From the NCBI GenBank assembly GCA_036844945.1, contig DAIUEV010000045.1:1-19773 (forward strand): a stretch of 19,773 bases of DNA, given 5' to 3'. Every line of letters starts with the position of its first letter. The first letter of the stretch is position 1. The notes under the pieces were generated by a model. That model was given only the letters and a program-made list of their open reading frames with translations. It ran no database searches and was not told the origin of the DNA. Below, piece after piece: positions 1-7,458 of this stretch. The translations under genes were made by a program, and so were the position numbers. Source of the DNA: Palsa-461 sp036844945 (GTDB taxonomy: Bacteria; Actinomycetota; Acidimicrobiia; Acidimicrobiales; RAAP-2).

Positions 1-64
1 GCTGAGGCACCGTCCGGCCCGAAATTTCCGCTCCGATCCCGGCCGGGCCATCGAGCCGGTCGCC

Positions 65-76
65 TACGCTGCGACC
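65..76 (+). promoter_or_regulatory. Possible -10 element for leaderless folP
   Basis: TACGCT at 65-70 fits the TANNNT pattern of actinobacterial -10 boxes. Exactly six bases separate it from the GTG at 77, so transcription would begin at the start codon and give a leaderless mRNA. No Shine-Dalgarno sequence precedes the GTG, which agrees with this. I see no convincing -35 hexamer at 16-18 bp. A TGA at 3-5 could be the stop of an upstream gene (folE lies near folP in many actinobacteria), but too little sequence is present to tell. Confidence 0.4.
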
Positions 77-904
77 GTGGAGGGTGCAACTGACGGCCGT
101 CCTTCGGTCATGGGCGTGGTCAACGTGACCCCCGACTCCTTCTTCGACGGCGGCCGTTACCTCGACACTGACACTGCAGTCGCCCGGGGGCGGTCGATGT
201 TCGACGACGGTGCGGACGTGGTGGACGTCGGCGGAGAGTCGTCCCGGCCGGGGGCGATCGCCGTCGTCGAGGCCGAGGAGCTCCGCCGGGTCCTCCCGGT
301 GGTCGAGGCGCTCGCCCCCCTCGGCCGGGTCTCGATCGATACGGTCAAGCCGGGCGTGGCCCGGGCGGCCGTCGAAGCCGGTGCCGTCCTCGTCAACGAC
401 GTGTCGGGTGAACTGTGGCCGGTGGCGGCCGAGTGCGGCGTGGGCTGGGTGGCGATGCACCGCCAGGGGACCGCGTCCGACATGCAGCGCGACCCCCGCT
501 ATGGCGACGTGGTGGCCGAGGTGCGCACCCACCTTCTCGCCCTTCTGGACCGGGCGCGCTCCGCCGGGGTCGACGAGGTGTGGCTCGACCCGGGGATCGG
601 CTTCGGCAAGACGGTCGGGCACAACCTCTCGCTCCTCGCGCACATCGGCGAGCTGGTCGGCGCGGCGGAAGCGCGCGGCGCGCGCGTGCTCGTCGGCACG
701 TCCCACAAGTGGTTCCTGGGAGTGATCGGTTCGCCGGGGGAGGACCCGCTGCCCCCCGCCGAGCGCGCCGACGGGACCCTCGCCTCGAGCACCTGGGCCA
801 TGGCGGAGGGCGTCCACATGGTCCGCGTCCACGACGTGGCGGCGGCGGTCCAGGCGGCCCGTCTCGTCGGACGGGCGGGCGAGCGGGAAGGGGTACCGGC
901 GTGA
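77..904 (+). CDS. folP: Dihydropteroate synthase
   Basis: Joins 7,8-dihydropterin pyrophosphate to p-aminobenzoate to give dihydropteroate, a cytoplasmic folate step and the target of sulfonamides. The 275-residue length is normal for a TIM-barrel DHPS. Visible motifs are VMGVVNVTPDSF (residues 11-22), GGESSRPGA (52-60), the DTVKPGVA segment (about 88-95), DPGIGFGK (171-178) and the C-terminal RVHDV (250-254). The usual GxSRKxF loop reads GTSHKWF (207-213): the Ser and Lys are kept but the Arg is His, and this loop contacts pterin and sulfonamide. The GTG at 77 was chosen because it lies ten residues before the first conserved motif and sits six bases after a -10-like box. It is the first folate gene in the window, followed after 19 bp by a phosphatase-like gene and then folB and folK. 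Confidence 0.95.
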   Translation: MEGATDGRPSVMGVVNVTPDSFFDGGRYLDTDTAVARGRSMFDDGADVVDVGGESSRPGAIAVVEAEELRRVLPVVEALAPLGRVSIDTVKPGVARAAVEAGAVLVNDVSGELWPVAAECGVGWVAMHRQGTASDMQRDPRYGDVVAEVRTHLLALLDRARSAGVDEVWLDPGIGFGKTVGHNLSLLAHIGELVGAAEARGARVLVGTSHKWFLGVIGSPGEDPLPPAERADGTLASSTWAMAEGVHMVRVHDVAAAVQAARLVGRAGEREGVPA

Positions 905-923
905 TGCGTGGGGACGATTCGAC

Positions 924-1439
924 ATGGTGAAGGGCAAGTGGGCGGCCGGCATCGTGCCCCGCAACTTCACCTGGGTGCTGAAGGACCGATTCGCGGTGAG
1001 CGAGCGCCCCGGGGGCTTCGCGCCCAACCACCGCCGGGTGCGGCGCCAGGAGGAGATCATCTGGCTGCGGGTCCAGGGGTTCGACCGGGTCATCTCGCTC
1101 CTCCCCTCGCCGCACAACCTGCACGCGTACGACGAGGGCGAGCTGGTCTGGGCGCACTACCCGCTCGTCCACGGGGTCGACCCGAGGGCGGTCCTCGAGG
1201 AGTGCTACACCGACCTGGCCGACTCCCTCGGCGCCGGCAAGCGGGTCCTCATGCACCAAGAGGAGCTCGGCGACCGGGTCATGGGGGTCGTCGCGGGGTT
1301 CCTCGTCTGGTCGGGACGCATCCCGACCACCCCGCAGGCTGTCGCGATGGTCGAGCACATGATCGGCCGCCAGATGGGGCCGGCCGGCCGGGAGCTCGTG
1401 GTGGCGGTGCACGGCCCGTCGCCCCGGTTCGCGGGGTGA
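924..1439 (+). CDS. Tyrosine-phosphatase-fold protein lacking the catalytic Cys
   Basis: A 171-residue protein with the layout of a dual-specificity/tyrosine phosphatase. There is a strand with FDRVISLL (53-60), a WAHYPLVHG segment (76-84) matching the Y-x-x-x-P-L region, a helix before GKRVLMH (105-111), the P-loop position, and a helix with FLVWSGRIPTTPQAV (126-140) matching the 'YL...G.sp.eA' helix. The P-loop signature HCxxGxxR(S/T) reads HQEELGDRV (111-119). His111 and Arg118 have the right spacing, but Cys is Gln112, the central Gly is shifted by one, and the Ser/Thr after Arg is Val. By this sequence it should not act as a Cys-dependent phosphatase. It lies between folP and folB and overlaps folB by four bases, so it is probably co-translated with folate enzymes. 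Its function is unknown; a binding or regulatory role, or an unusual pterin-phosphate activity, are guesses. The ATG at 924 is the first reasonable start after the folP stop. Confidence 0.75.
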   Translation: MVKGKWAAGIVPRNFTWVLKDRFAVSERPGGFAPNHRRVRRQEEIIWLRVQGFDRVISLLPSPHNLHAYDEGELVWAHYPLVHGVDPRAVLEECYTDLADSLGAGKRVLMHQEELGDRVMGVVAGFLVWSGRIPTTPQAVAMVEHMIGRQMGPAGRELVVAVHGPSPRFAG

Positions 1440-1825
1440 GGCGGGACCGGATCGAGGTCCGCGGGCTGCGGGTCGTCGCGACCCACGGCGCGCTGCCCGA
1501 GGAGCGCGACCGCCCGCAGCCCTTCGAGCTCGACCTCGACGTCTGGTTCGACGCGCAGGGTCCGGCCGGGAGCGACCGGCTCGAGGACACGGTCGACTAC
1601 GGCGCGGTCGTCGAGCGGGCCGCCGAGGTGGTGCGCGGGCACTCGTTCCGGCTGCTCGAGGCGGTTGCGGGCAAGGTCGCCGACGCGGTGTCCGACCTCG
1701 ACCCGCGGATCGGCCGAGTGGGGGTCACGGTGCGGAAGCTCAGACCCCCCATCGGTGAGGACGTGGCCACCGTCGGGGTCCGGGTCGTGCGGGGCCCGGC
1801 CGGAGGGGACGCCGAGGCAGGGTGA
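1436..1825 (+). CDS. folB: Dihydroneopterin aldolase
   Basis: Converts 7,8-dihydroneopterin to 6-hydroxymethyl-7,8-dihydropterin and glycolaldehyde. At 129 residues it has typical FolB size. Seen in the sequence are THGALPEE (16-23) with the pterin-binding loop, DTVDYGAVVE (51-60) with the conserved Tyr55, SFRLLEAVAGKVAD (70-83) with the pterin-anchoring Glu75, and VRKLRPPIG (99-107) with the catalytic-type Lys101. The start is the GTG at 1436, which overlaps the stop of the preceding gene as GTGA; a longer upstream reading in this frame would run through that gene and lacks FolB similarity. The end overlaps folK in the same four-base manner, so translation of the three genes is probably coupled. 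Confidence 0.93.
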   Translation: MRRDRIEVRGLRVVATHGALPEERDRPQPFELDLDVWFDAQGPAGSDRLEDTVDYGAVVERAAEVVRGHSFRLLEAVAGKVADAVSDLDPRIGRVGVTVRKLRPPIGEDVATVGVRVVRGPAGGDAEAG

Positions 1826-2316
1826 CGACGGCCCGCCGCGCGTTCGTCGGGCTCGGCTCGAACCTCGGCGACCGCACGGCCCAGCTCGAACGGGCCGCCG
1901 CCCTGCTCGCCGCCGCCGGGGACGTGGTGGGCGTGTCGCCCGTCTACGAGACCGAGCCGGTCGGTGGGCCCGCCCAGGACCGGTACCTCAACGTGGTCGT
2001 GGAGCTCCGGACCACCGACTCGGCCCACCAGCTGCTCGAGCGGTGCCGGGCCGTCGAGGCTGACGCCGGGCGGGAGCGGACCGTGCGTTTTGGGCCCCGG
2101 ACCCTCGACGCCGACGTCCTCCTGGTCGGGGAGGAGGCGGTGTCCGACGAGGAGCTGGTGGTGCCCCATCCCCGGATGTTCGAGCGGCGGTTCGTGCTCG
2201 CCCCGCTCGCCGACCTGGCCCCCGAGCTCGTCCCTGACGGCGCGCTGGAGTCGGCTGTCGGCGCGGTGAGGCGTGTGGGTACACTGAGCGCGTTTACGAC
2301 GCACCCTGATCGCTGA
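1822..2316 (+). CDS. folK: 6-hydroxymethyl-7,8-dihydropterin pyrophosphokinase
   Basis: Transfers pyrophosphate from ATP to hydroxymethyldihydropterin, making the substrate of FolP. The 164-residue protein shows the HPPK pattern: AFVGLGSNLGDR (7-18), SPVYETEPVGG (39-49), DRYLNVVVEL (53-62), the signature VRFGPRTLDADVLL (88-101) with the two magnesium-binding aspartates Asp96 and Asp98, and VPHPRMFERRFVLAPL (114-129). The usual Leu between the two Asp residues is Ala, a mild change. The start is the GTG at 1822 in a GTGA overlap with folB. It is the last folate gene of the run; the next gene is 43 bp downstream with its own strong ribosome binding site. Confidence 0.95.
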   Translation: MTTARRAFVGLGSNLGDRTAQLERAAALLAAAGDVVGVSPVYETEPVGGPAQDRYLNVVVELRTTDSAHQLLERCRAVEADAGRERTVRFGPRTLDADVLLVGEEAVSDEELVVPHPRMFERRFVLAPLADLAPELVPDGALESAVGAVRRVGTLSAFTTHPDR

Positions 2317-2347
2317 AGGCGACCGACACCTACGGGGTTGGAACGCC

Positions 2348-2355
2348 AAGGAGGT
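2348..2355 (+). promoter_or_regulatory. Strong Shine-Dalgarno sequence for the DUF2520 gene
   Basis: AAGGAGGT lies four bases before the GTG at 2360 and fixes that start. It is the best ribosome binding site in the first 9 kb, where most other genes use overlapping starts with no clear SD. It marks the break between the folate block and the pantothenate/NAD block. A TACACT at 2280-2285 could be a -10 box inside the end of folK, but I see no good -35 for it. Confidence 0.75.
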
Positions 2356-2359
2356 CTTC

Positions 2360-3151
2360 GTGAAGTCCGTCCGAATCATCGGTCCCGGCCGGGCCGGGCT
2401 GTCCCTCGCGCGTGCCCTCGCCGACGCCGGGTACCGCGTCGAGCCGGTCCTCGGCCGGCGCGACGACCCCGCGGACGCCGCACGCGGCGTCGACGTGCTG
2501 GTCATCGCGACACCCGACGACACGGTCGCCGCCGTCGCGGGATCGGTCCGCCCGAATCCCGCCTGCGTGGTCGTGCACCTGGCCGCGTCACTCGGGCTGG
2601 ACGCGCTCGGGCCCCACCTGCGGCGCGCCTCGCTGCACCCGCTCGTGCCGTTGCCCACCCCGGCGATCGGCGCCGCCCGCCTGCGGGGGGCCACCTTCGC
2701 GGTGGCCGGGGACCCCGACGCCGAGGAGATGGCGCGGGCGCTCGGCGGCCGGCCCTTCGCGGTGGCCGACGCCGACCGACCCGCGTACCACGCGGCGGCC
2801 TGCGTCGCCGCGAACCACGTGGTGGCGTTGCTCGGCCAGGTCGAGCGCATCGCCGCGTCGGCCGGGCTCGGGGTCGACGCGTTCTTGGACCTGTCGCGCG
2901 CCGCCATCGACGACGTCGCCCGACTGGGCCCCGCCGCCGCGCTCACCGGCCCGGCGGCCCGCGGCGACTGGGCGACCCTCGAGCGCCACACCCGCGCCCT
3001 CCCCGAGGACGAGCGGCCCGGCTACCACGCCGGCGTCGCCCTGGCCAACCGCCTCGTCGGCAAGCCCGGACCGGCCCGGCGCGTCGGGAGCGAGGAGATG
3101 GACGGACCGGAGGCCGACCAGCCGGCCGACCGGGTGCGGGCCGGGGTCTGA
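2360..3151 (+). CDS. Rossmann-fold/DUF2520 protein, candidate ketopantoate reductase (PanG-like)
   Basis: A 263-residue NAD(P)-dependent dehydrogenase-like protein. The N-terminal Rossmann motif is GPGRAG (8-13) after a hydrophobic strand. A second strand VDVLVIATPDD (44-54) is typical of this family, followed by HPLVPLPT (93-100) and YHAAACVAANH (143-153), both characteristic of the DUF2520 C-terminal half. Immediately next to panC, it fits the family that includes PanG, reported from Francisella as a ketopantoate reductase (from memory), so reduction of 2-dehydropantoate to pantoate, the PanC substrate, is a reasonable inference. An Mtb homologue, Rv3603c, also precedes panC. The last 25-30 residues are charged and probably disordered. 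panC starts one base after its stop. Confidence 0.8.
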   Translation: MKSVRIIGPGRAGLSLARALADAGYRVEPVLGRRDDPADAARGVDVLVIATPDDTVAAVAGSVRPNPACVVVHLAASLGLDALGPHLRRASLHPLVPLPTPAIGAARLRGATFAVAGDPDAEEMARALGGRPFAVADADRPAYHAAACVAANHVVALLGQVERIAASAGLGVDAFLDLSRAAIDDVARLGPAAALTGPAARGDWATLERHTRALPEDERPGYHAGVALANRLVGKPGPARRVGSEEMDGPEADQPADRVRAGV

Positions 3152-3152
3152 G

Positions 3153-4070
3153 ATGGAGGTCCTCCACTCCGCGTCCACCTTCCGCTCGACGCTCGAGGCG
3201 GCCCGGTGCGAGGGCCGCTCGGTCGGGTTGGTCCCGACGATGGGCGCCCTGCACGCCGGCCACGAGTCGCTCATCGCGCGGGCAGCCGGCGAGTGCGACC
3301 TGGTGGCCGTGACCATCTTCGTCAATCCGCTGCAGTTCGGGGATCCGACCGACCTCGAGCGCTACCCCCGCACCCTCGCCCCCGACCTCGAGCGGTGCCG
3401 CGCCCTCGGTGTCGCCGTGGTGTTCGCGCCCGGGGTCACCGAGATGTACCCGGACTGGCCCGAGCCGCCCGCCACGGTGGTGTCGGTCGCCGCCGAGGCC
3501 GAGGGGTGGGAGGGCGAGGCGAGGCCGGGGCACTTCGACGGGGTGGCCACCGTGGTCGCGAAGCTGTTCTCCCTCGCCGGCCGGTGCCGGGCCTACTTCG
3601 GTGAGAAGGACTTCCAGCAGCTGGCCGTGGTCAGCCGACTGGCCCGGGACCTCAGCTTCGCCGTAGAGGTGGTCGGGGGCCCGACCGTGCGCGAGGCCGA
3701 TGGCCTCGCCCTCTCCAGCCGGAACACCCTGCTCGGTCCCGAGGAGCGGCGGGCCGCCACGGTGCTCTGGCGGGCGCTCTCGGCCGCCCGCTCGGCGATC
3801 GCGTCGGGCGAGCGGCGCCCGGGCGCGGTGGCCGACCTCCTGGCGTCGGTGGTCGCGACCGAGCCCCTGGTGGCGCTCGACTACGGCGCGGTGGTCGACG
3901 CACACACCCTGCGCACCCCGCCGGTGCTCGACGGCCGGCGGGCGCTGCGCCTGCTGGTGGCCGCCCGCGTCGGTGCCGTCCGTCTGATCGACAACGCACC
4001 GGTGGAGACGGCGCGGGCCACGGTGGTCCGGGAGCCGGTCCTCGTGGGCGCCACGTCGGCTCCGAAGTAG
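3153..4070 (+). CDS. panC: Pantothenate synthetase (pantoate-beta-alanine ligase)
   Basis: Condenses pantoate with beta-alanine using ATP to form pantothenate, via a pantoyl-adenylate. The 305-residue protein carries VPTMGALHAGHESL (27-40) with the HIGH-type motif, FVNPLQFG (56-63), RYPRTLAPDLE (70-80), MYP (98-100), RPGHFDGVATVVAKLF (124-139), FGEKDFQQL (149-157) and the KMSKS-like segment PTVREADGLALSSRN (177-191). The ATG at 3153 is one base past the preceding stop and sits the usual distance before the HIGH motif. The downstream nadB GTG abuts its TAG. The beta-alanine source PanD is not encoded in the window. Confidence 0.97.
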   Translation: MEVLHSASTFRSTLEAARCEGRSVGLVPTMGALHAGHESLIARAAGECDLVAVTIFVNPLQFGDPTDLERYPRTLAPDLERCRALGVAVVFAPGVTEMYPDWPEPPATVVSVAAEAEGWEGEARPGHFDGVATVVAKLFSLAGRCRAYFGEKDFQQLAVVSRLARDLSFAVEVVGGPTVREADGLALSSRNTLLGPEERRAATVLWRALSAARSAIASGERRPGAVADLLASVVATEPLVALDYGAVVDAHTLRTPPVLDGRRALRLLVAARVGAVRLIDNAPVETARATVVREPVLVGATSAPK

Positions 4071-5705
4071 GTGGTGCCCGTCTCCGTGCGCCCCCCCGGC
4101 CCCTTCGACGTCCTCGTCGTGGGCAGCGGTGTGGCCGGACTGTCGGCGGCGGTGCGACTCGCCGACGACCCGAGGGCGCCACACGTGGGGGTGCTCACGA
4201 AGGGCGAGCTGTCCCAAACCGCGACCCGCTGGGCGCAGGGTGGGGTGGCGGCGGTGCTCGGCGGCGACGAGGACTCGACCGATCTCCACCTGGCCGACAC
4301 GCTCGCCGCCGGCGCCGGTCTGTGCGACGTCGACGCGGTCCGCGTTCTCGTCGACGAGGGGCCGGCCCGGGTGAACGAGCTCATCGCCATGGGCGCAGCG
4401 TTCGACCGGGAGGCCACGGGCGACCTGTCGCTGTCCCGCGAGGGCGGCCACTCGCGGCCCCGGGTGGTCCACGCGGGCGGGGCGGCCACCGGTGCCGAGG
4501 TCGAGCGGGCGCTCGTGGACGCGACCCGCTCGTCGGCCGGGGCGGTCCTCGAGCGATGGTTCGCCCTCGACCTCCTGGTCGAGGGCGGTCGGTGCCGCGG
4601 CGTGCTGGCCCGGCCGCCGAGAGGGGGGCCGGTCGAGATCGAGGCGACCCACGTCCTCCTGGCCACCGGTGGGGTGGGCCAGCTGTTCGCCGTCACCACC
4701 AACCCCCCCGAGGCCACCGGCGACGGTGTCGCGATGGCCCTGCGGGCCGGCGTCCCGGTGGCCGACATCGAGTTCGTGCAGTTCCATCCGACCGCGCTGC
4801 ACCACCCGGCCATGCCCCGGCCGCTCCTCTCCGAGGCGCTGCGCGGCCACGGGGCGCTGCTCCGCGACGGCCGTGGCGAGCATTTCGTCGACGAGCTGGC
4901 CCCGCGCGACGTGGTCAGCCGGGCGATGGCCGAGCGGATGGCCGCCGAGGGCACTGACCACCTGTGGCTCGACGCCACTGGGCTCGAGCACTTCGACGTG
5001 CGGTTCCCGACTATCGCCGCCTCGCTTGCCCAGGTCGGGCTGGACCCGGCGGTGGACTGGCTGCCGATCGCCCCGGCCGCCCACCACCTGTCGGGAGGGG
5101 TGGTCACCGACCTCCGGGGCGCCACCGCGCTGTCCGGGCTGTGGGCGGCCGGCGAGACCGCGTGCACCGGGGTGCACGGGGCGAACCGCCTCGCCTCCAA
5201 CTCCCTGCTCGAGGGCATGGTTTTCGGCGCCCGGATGGCCGAGGCGGTGCTGGCGGGCGTCCCGGGCCCCGAGGCGACCGGGGCCATGCGGGCGGTCCTG
5301 GGCGGGGACCACGTCGAGATCCCCGGCCGGCCGGTCGCCGAGCCGGTCGCGCTCGGCCTTGATCTGGGCGCCCAGGGGGGAACCGAGCGCGGCGAAATGG
5401 CCAAGGCCCGCAGCCGGCTGCAGTTCGCCATGACCGCCGGCGCCGGGGTGGTCCGCAGTGCGTCGTCGCTCGCGGCGGCGGGCGTCGCCCTCGGCGAGGT
5501 GGTCGAGGTCTGGCGTCGCTCCGCCGACAACTCGAGCGACCCGGGCGACGAGCTCCGCAACCTTCTCACCGTCGCGGCGGCGCTCCTCGCCTCGGCCACC
5601 ACTCGGACGGAGAGCCGCGGCGCGCACACGCGGGCCGACTTCCCCGCGCCCGACCCCGCCTGGCGATGCCGGCTGGTGCACGCCTCCGCCCCCGCCCGCG
5701 GCTAG
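4071..5705 (+). CDS. nadB: L-aspartate oxidase
   Basis: FAD enzyme oxidising L-aspartate to iminoaspartate in de novo NAD synthesis. At 544 residues it is of normal length. The N-terminal dinucleotide-binding motif is VVGSGVAGLSAA (16-27). Other family landmarks are TRWAQGGVAAVLG (52-64), REGGHSRPRVVHAGG (123-137), the active-site region FVQFHPTALH (235-244), SEALRGHGALL (254-264) with the conserved Arg, HHLSGGVVTD (338-347), and GETACTGVHGANRLASNSLL (361-380). The end has the RTESRGxHxRxDFP pattern of the C-terminal helical domain. It begins directly after the panC stop (GTG at 4071; a second GTG follows at 4074). nadA, which uses the product, is not here, although nadC follows. Confidence 0.96.
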   Translation: MVPVSVRPPGPFDVLVVGSGVAGLSAAVRLADDPRAPHVGVLTKGELSQTATRWAQGGVAAVLGGDEDSTDLHLADTLAAGAGLCDVDAVRVLVDEGPARVNELIAMGAAFDREATGDLSLSREGGHSRPRVVHAGGAATGAEVERALVDATRSSAGAVLERWFALDLLVEGGRCRGVLARPPRGGPVEIEATHVLLATGGVGQLFAVTTNPPEATGDGVAMALRAGVPVADIEFVQFHPTALHHPAMPRPLLSEALRGHGALLRDGRGEHFVDELAPRDVVSRAMAERMAAEGTDHLWLDATGLEHFDVRFPTIAASLAQVGLDPAVDWLPIAPAAHHLSGGVVTDLRGATALSGLWAAGETACTGVHGANRLASNSLLEGMVFGARMAEAVLAGVPGPEATGAMRAVLGGDHVEIPGRPVAEPVALGLDLGAQGGTERGEMAKARSRLQFAMTAGAGVVRSASSLAAAGVALGEVVEVWRRSADNSSDPGDELRNLLTVAAALLASATTRTESRGAHTRADFPAPDPAWRCRLVHASAPARG

Positions 5706-5716
5706 ACCGTCGCAGC

Positions 5717-6601
5717 GTGACACTCGACCCCTACCCGCCGCTCGACGCGGTGCGCCGCGCTGTGCAGGCCGCGCTCGACGAGGACCTCGGCGAGCTCGGG
5801 GACCTGAGCGCCGCCCTCGTCCCGGCGGCTCGGCACGCCACCCTCGTGATCGTCCCGCGCCGGGCCGGCGTGATCGCCGGCGAGCTGTGCGCGCGGGAGG
5901 CGTTCGCCCTGGTCGACCCGACCGTCAAGGTCGTCTGGCACCTGCCCGACGGGTCGTCGGCACCGGCCGGCGCCGCGGTCGCCGAGGTGAGCGGGCCGCT
6001 CCGCTCGATCCTCACCGCCGAGCGCACCGCGCTCAACTTCCTCGGGCGGCTGTCGGGGATCGCCACGCTCACCCGGCGATTCGTCGACGCGGTGCACGCC
6101 GCCAACCCGGCCACCCGCGTCCTCGACACCCGCAAGACCACGCCCGGCTTGCGCGCGCTGGAGAAGGCAGCCGTGCGTGCCGGCGGGGGCCACAACCACC
6201 GCTTCGGCCTCTTCGACGCCGTCCTCGTGAAGGACAACCACCTGGCCGGCATCGGCATCACCGAGGCGGTGCGCTCGGCACGGGCGATGTGGCCGGGCCG
6301 CAACGTGGAGATCGAGTGCGAGCGGATCGAACAGGTCGACGAGGCGTGCCGGGCGGGCGCGTCGTCGGTGCTGCTCGACAACATGAGCCCCGAGCAGGCC
6401 GCGGCCTGCGTGGAGCTCGTGGCCGGCCTGCGGCCGGACGGATCCACGCTGGTCGAGGTGTCCGGTGGCATCACCCTCGAGAGCGCGCCGCGGTACGCGG
6501 CGGCCGGGGTCGACCTCATCTCGGTCGGCGCGCTCACCCACTCGGCGCCCGCCCTCGACCTCGGCCTCGACCTGTCGGGGGAGCCGGAGCAGACGGGCTG
6601 A
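5717..6601 (+). CDS. nadC: Quinolinate phosphoribosyltransferase (decarboxylating)
   Basis: Makes nicotinate mononucleotide from quinolinate and PRPP. The 294-residue protein matches the family throughout: DEDLGELGDLSAALVP (21-36), RRAGVIAGE (48-56), AERTALNFLGRLSGIAT (101-117), DTRKTTPGLRALEKAAVRAG (137-156), GGHNHRFGLFD (157-167), and VKDNHL (171-176) with the PRPP/quinolinate-binding basic residues. The GTG at 5717 is preferred because it begins 11 bp after the nadB stop and puts the first conserved block at the normal distance; a longer reading from 5666 would overlap nadB with an arginine-rich stretch. It ends in a TGATG overlap with coaX. Confidence 0.96.
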   Translation: MTLDPYPPLDAVRRAVQAALDEDLGELGDLSAALVPAARHATLVIVPRRAGVIAGELCAREAFALVDPTVKVVWHLPDGSSAPAGAAVAEVSGPLRSILTAERTALNFLGRLSGIATLTRRFVDAVHAANPATRVLDTRKTTPGLRALEKAAVRAGGGHNHRFGLFDAVLVKDNHLAGIGITEAVRSARAMWPGRNVEIECERIEQVDEACRAGASSVLLDNMSPEQAAACVELVAGLRPDGSTLVEVSGGITLESAPRYAAAGVDLISVGALTHSAPALDLGLDLSGEPEQTG

Positions 6602-7458
6602 TGCTGCTCGCGATCGACGTCGGCAACACCGAGTCGGTGGTCGGCCTGTACGCGCTGAGCGACGAGGACCACGACGATGCCGACGAGGCGGAGCCGGCCG
6701 GGGTCGGCATCGGCGTCGAGAACCACCCGCTGCGCGGTCTGCGCTACCACTGGCGGCTGTCCTCGGTCCCCGACCGCACCCCCGACGAGCACGCCATGTT
6801 GCTGACCCAGCTGCTCGACCTCGAGGGCCTCGACATCGCGAGCACCGTGAGCGGGATCGCCATCTGCTCGTCGGTGCCCTCCATGACCACCGGGCTGCGT
6901 CAGACGGCCCAGCGCTGGTTCGCCAAGGTCCCCTGCGTCGTGGTCGGGCCCGGGGTGAAGAGCGGGATGCCCATCCTCTACGACGACCCCCGCGAGGTCG
7001 GGCCCGACCGCATCGCCAACGCGGTCGGCGCGTTCCGCCTCTACGGCGGCCCCTCGCTCGTGGTCGACATGGGCACCGCCACCACCTTCGAAGCCATCTC
7101 GGCGGCCGGCGAGTACCTGGGCGGCGCCATCACCCCGGGGGTGTCCATCAGCCTCGAGTCCCTCTTCCAGCACGCCGCCGCGCTGCGCCGGGTCGAGCTG
7201 GTCGAGCCCCGCAACGTCATCGGCCGCTCGACCGCCGAGTCCATCCAGTCGGGGGTGCTCTACGGGTTCGCCGCGCAGGTCGACGGGCTCTGCCGGCGGA
7301 TCAAGGGCGAGCTCGGCCAACAGGCCACCGTGGTCGCGACCGGGGGCCTGGCCGAGCTGATCGCGCCGTACACCGAGACCGTCGACCACGTGGAGCCGTG
7401 GCTCACCCTGGAGGGCCTCCGGGTCGTCTACGAGCGCAACGTCGGGGCGGGCGCGTGA
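6601..7458 (+). CDS. coaX: Type III pantothenate kinase
   Basis: Phosphorylates pantothenate, the first step from pantothenate to CoA. The 285-residue protein belongs to the ASKHA fold: DVGNTESVVGLY (6-17), GPDRIANAVGAF (135-146), VVDMGTATTFE (154-164) and GGAITPG (174-180). An acidic, low-complexity stretch of about 25 residues (roughly 20-44, with many Asp and Glu) interrupts the first beta-hairpin, where most CoaX proteins have a short turn; the WRLSS strand follows normally. The ATG at 6601 shares its first base with the nadC stop. It links the pantothenate and NAD parts of the cluster and overlaps lysS by four bases. Confidence 0.95.
   Translation: MLLAIDVGNTESVVGLYALSDEDHDDADEAEPAGVGIGVENHPLRGLRYHWRLSSVPDRTPDEHAMLLTQLLDLEGLDIASTVSGIAICSSVPSMTTGLRQTAQRWFAKVPCVVVGPGVKSGMPILYDDPREVGPDRIANAVGAFRLYGGPSLVVDMGTATTFEAISAAGEYLGGAITPGVSISLESLFQHAAALRRVELVEPRNVIGRSTAESIQSGVLYGFAAQVDGLCRRIKGELGQQATVVATGGLAELIAPYTETVDHVEPWLTLEGLRVVYERNVGAGA

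Noticed and set aside
2943..5723. Very long open frame on the minus strand across panC and nadB (over 900 codons), and similar long minus frames elsewhere
   Set aside because: In high-GC DNA stops are rare in antisense frames. The translation is rich in Arg, Gly, His and Pro with no domain, and the plus-strand genes are unmistakable.
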